DNA of 6,410 nt, taken from NCBI GenBank assembly GCA_037441725.1, contig JBBIRT010000165.1, positions 1-6,410 of the forward strand, given 5' to 3'. How positions within the stretch are numbered: position 1 is the stretch's first letter; every line of letters starts with the position of its first letter. The notes under the pieces were generated by a model. That model did not search any database. It saw only the letters and a program-made list of their open reading frames with translations, and was not told where the DNA came from. Source of the stretch: JBBIRT01 sp037441725. Lineage in GTDB: Bacteria; Desulfobacterota; BSN033; UBA1163. A program made the translations under genes and the position numbers. Positions 5,276 through 6,410 of this stretch are shown piece by piece.

Positions 5276-6410
5276 ATGAGATTGGATTATCCCCTCTCAC
5301 TTAAATTGCTCATCAATGGAGTTCGATACCGTTATCTTCAAACCACAGGAAAACCTGTCAAACCTCAGGCCATAAGCCTTGAAATCACCCAGAGATGCAT
5401 CGCACGATGTGTCATGTGTAACATTTGGCGATCTCGAGAGACTGAGGAACTTTCTGTGGAGAATTGGATCAATCTACTCTCCTCCTCCTTTTTCTCAGAC
5501 CTAAGAGAGCTGGACATCACAGGTGGAGAACCCTTCCTCAGAAATGATCTTCTTGAATTAATCGAGGGGATCTCAAGTTTGGGGGATCACCCTTGTCGAA
5601 AGCTTAAGTCTTTGGCTATTACAACCAATGGCTTTCTTACCCAACGAGTCCTGGAGGGAACGGAAAAGATTTTGGAGAAACTCACTCCAAAAGGGATTCA
5701 GCTCATCCTGGCTCTTGCTATGGATGGGATTGGAGAGATTCATGATCATATCAGAAATTATAAAGATGCCTGGAAGAAGGTGAATGAAACGATTCAGGGT
5801 TTAAGACAATTTAGGGAGAGCTCCAAGAGTCTTATCCTTGGACTGAAGACAACCGTCCTTCCACAGAATATCGATCAATTAGAGAAAATTAGTGCCTATG
5901 CAGAAGAGAATGGATTATTTACCATCATCTCTCCCTGTATCATCACAGAAAATCGCTACCTCAATGTCGATCGAAAGCAAGCCCTGACCTTTTCAGAAGA
6001 TGATCTTAAGGGGATGATCCACTTTTATGAAAGGAGTCATTTTCAATGGGATTTTCACAGGAGGAAACTCCTCCAGTACCTAATGACAGGTGTGATGAAG
6101 AAACCCTGTTCTGCTGGATTCAATTATTTTTTCATCAGGAGCAATGGAGAGGTCTATCCCTGTCCATTAATCAAATGGAAACTTGGCAATGTTCGAGAAG
6201 TAGGGATAGAGGCTCTCTTAAACTCAAAAGCCGCCTCCTCATTTCGAAAGGGAGTGGGGAAGTTTAAAGAATGCCGGACCTGCACTGAACCAGGATTGGA
6301 ACGATATGCCCTTCCTTTTGAGGGATTGACTTATCTCTCCCTGAGGATAAAAATGGGGAAAAGGGAATTTTTAAAACTCCATCAACATATGGGTTTGGAT
6401 AAATATTTTT
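5276..6410 (+). CDS. Radical SAM protein with C-terminal twitch/SPASM-like auxiliary cluster motif (3' end beyond window)
   Basis: 378 codons are visible with no stop; the frame is open at the right edge. The radical SAM core begins after a leader of about 30 residues. It has C41-x3-C45-x2-C48 (in RCIARCVMCNIW) for the SAM-binding [4Fe-4S] cluster, the SAM-contact motif TGGEPFLR at 82-89 and a following strand LAITTNG at 113-119. After the partial TIM barrel, KPCSAGF, GEVYPCPL and CRTC supply C278, C296, C333 and C336. This is the pattern of a twitch (short SPASM) domain binding one auxiliary [4Fe-4S] cluster. Such enzymes modify peptides or proteins, or synthesise cofactors; the substrate here is unknown. 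The ATG at 5276 is the only upstream start codon in frame, but it has no good ribosome binding site (only AGG at 5257-5259, 16 bases away). The gene follows etfB in the same orientation and frame, 129 bases away. A functional link to the ETF module is not shown. Confidence 0.9.
   Translation, partial: MRLDYPLSLKLLINGVRYRYLQTTGKPVKPQAISLEITQRCIARCVMCNIWRSRETEELSVENWINLLSSSFFSDLRELDITGGEPFLRNDLLELIEGISSLGDHPCRKLKSLAITTNGFLTQRVLEGTEKILEKLTPKGIQLILALAMDGIGEIHDHIRNYKDAWKKVNETIQGLRQFRESSKSLILGLKTTVLPQNIDQLEKISAYAEENGLFTIISPCIITENRYLNVDRKQALTFSEDDLKGMIHFYERSHFQWDFHRRKLLQYLMTGVMKKPCSAGFNYFFIRSNGEVYPCPLIKWKLGNVREVGIEALLNSKAASSFRKGVGKFKECRTCTEPGLERYALPFEGLTYLSLRIKMGKREFLKLHQHMGLDKYF

Noticed and set aside
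6046..6267. Plus-strand 73-codon frame inside the radical SAM gene
   Set aside because: It overlaps the twitch-domain coding sequence in another frame and shows no domain features.
1..6410. Search for tRNA/rRNA, CRISPR arrays, insertion sequences and phage or toxin-antitoxin genes
   Set aside because: No clover-leaf-like segment, regularly spaced long repeats, transposase motif or terminal inverted repeats were seen on either strand.

Overview
The window is a single-strand (+) gene block at moderate GC, mid-40s percent by eye. It encodes an electron-transfer module followed by a radical SAM gene that runs off the right edge. The gene content suggests a Gram-negative-type anaerobe or facultative anaerobe of the Desulfobacterota/deltaproteobacterial kind. 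The membrane Fe-S protein has the architecture of ETF:(methyl)menaquinone oxidoreductases, which are common there. This placement is inferred from gene families only; no marker gene is present.

Layout: (1) nt 2-1183, the C-terminal part of an old-yellow-enzyme/trimethylamine-dehydrogenase-type iron-sulfur flavoenzyme, cut by the left edge, with a probable reading-frame discontinuity within its first 60 bases. (2) nt 1239-2237, etfA, the electron transfer flavoprotein alpha subunit. (3) nt 2241-4202, a membrane-anchored (NarI-like) dicluster ferredoxin / double-CCG oxidoreductase. (4) nt 4274-5146, etfB, the ETF beta subunit. (5) nt 5147-5275, a 129-base leader holding a perfect 12-bp palindrome and a regularly spaced set of TTCG motifs. 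(6) nt 5276-6410, a radical SAM protein with a C-terminal twitch/SPASM-like cluster motif; no stop codon is reached.

How the genes probably work together: the flavoenzyme oxidises a small substrate (an N-methylated amine by analogy with trimethylamine, histamine and dimethylglycine dehydrogenases, or less likely a dienoyl/enoyl compound) and passes electrons to the EtfAB heterodimer. The membrane Fe-S protein then re-oxidises ETF and reduces the quinone pool through its b-haem domain. Two features support ETF rather than NAD(P)H as the flavoenzyme's partner: its second nucleotide-binding domain lacks the glycine-rich loop, and it sits next to the ETF genes. The order etfA - Fe-S oxidoreductase - etfB, with the membrane partner placed between the two ETF subunits, is unusual and argues for a dedicated circuit. 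The radical SAM gene may belong to a separate transcription unit, and its substrate cannot be read from the sequence.

No RNA genes, mobile elements, CRISPR arrays or convincing intrinsic terminators were seen.
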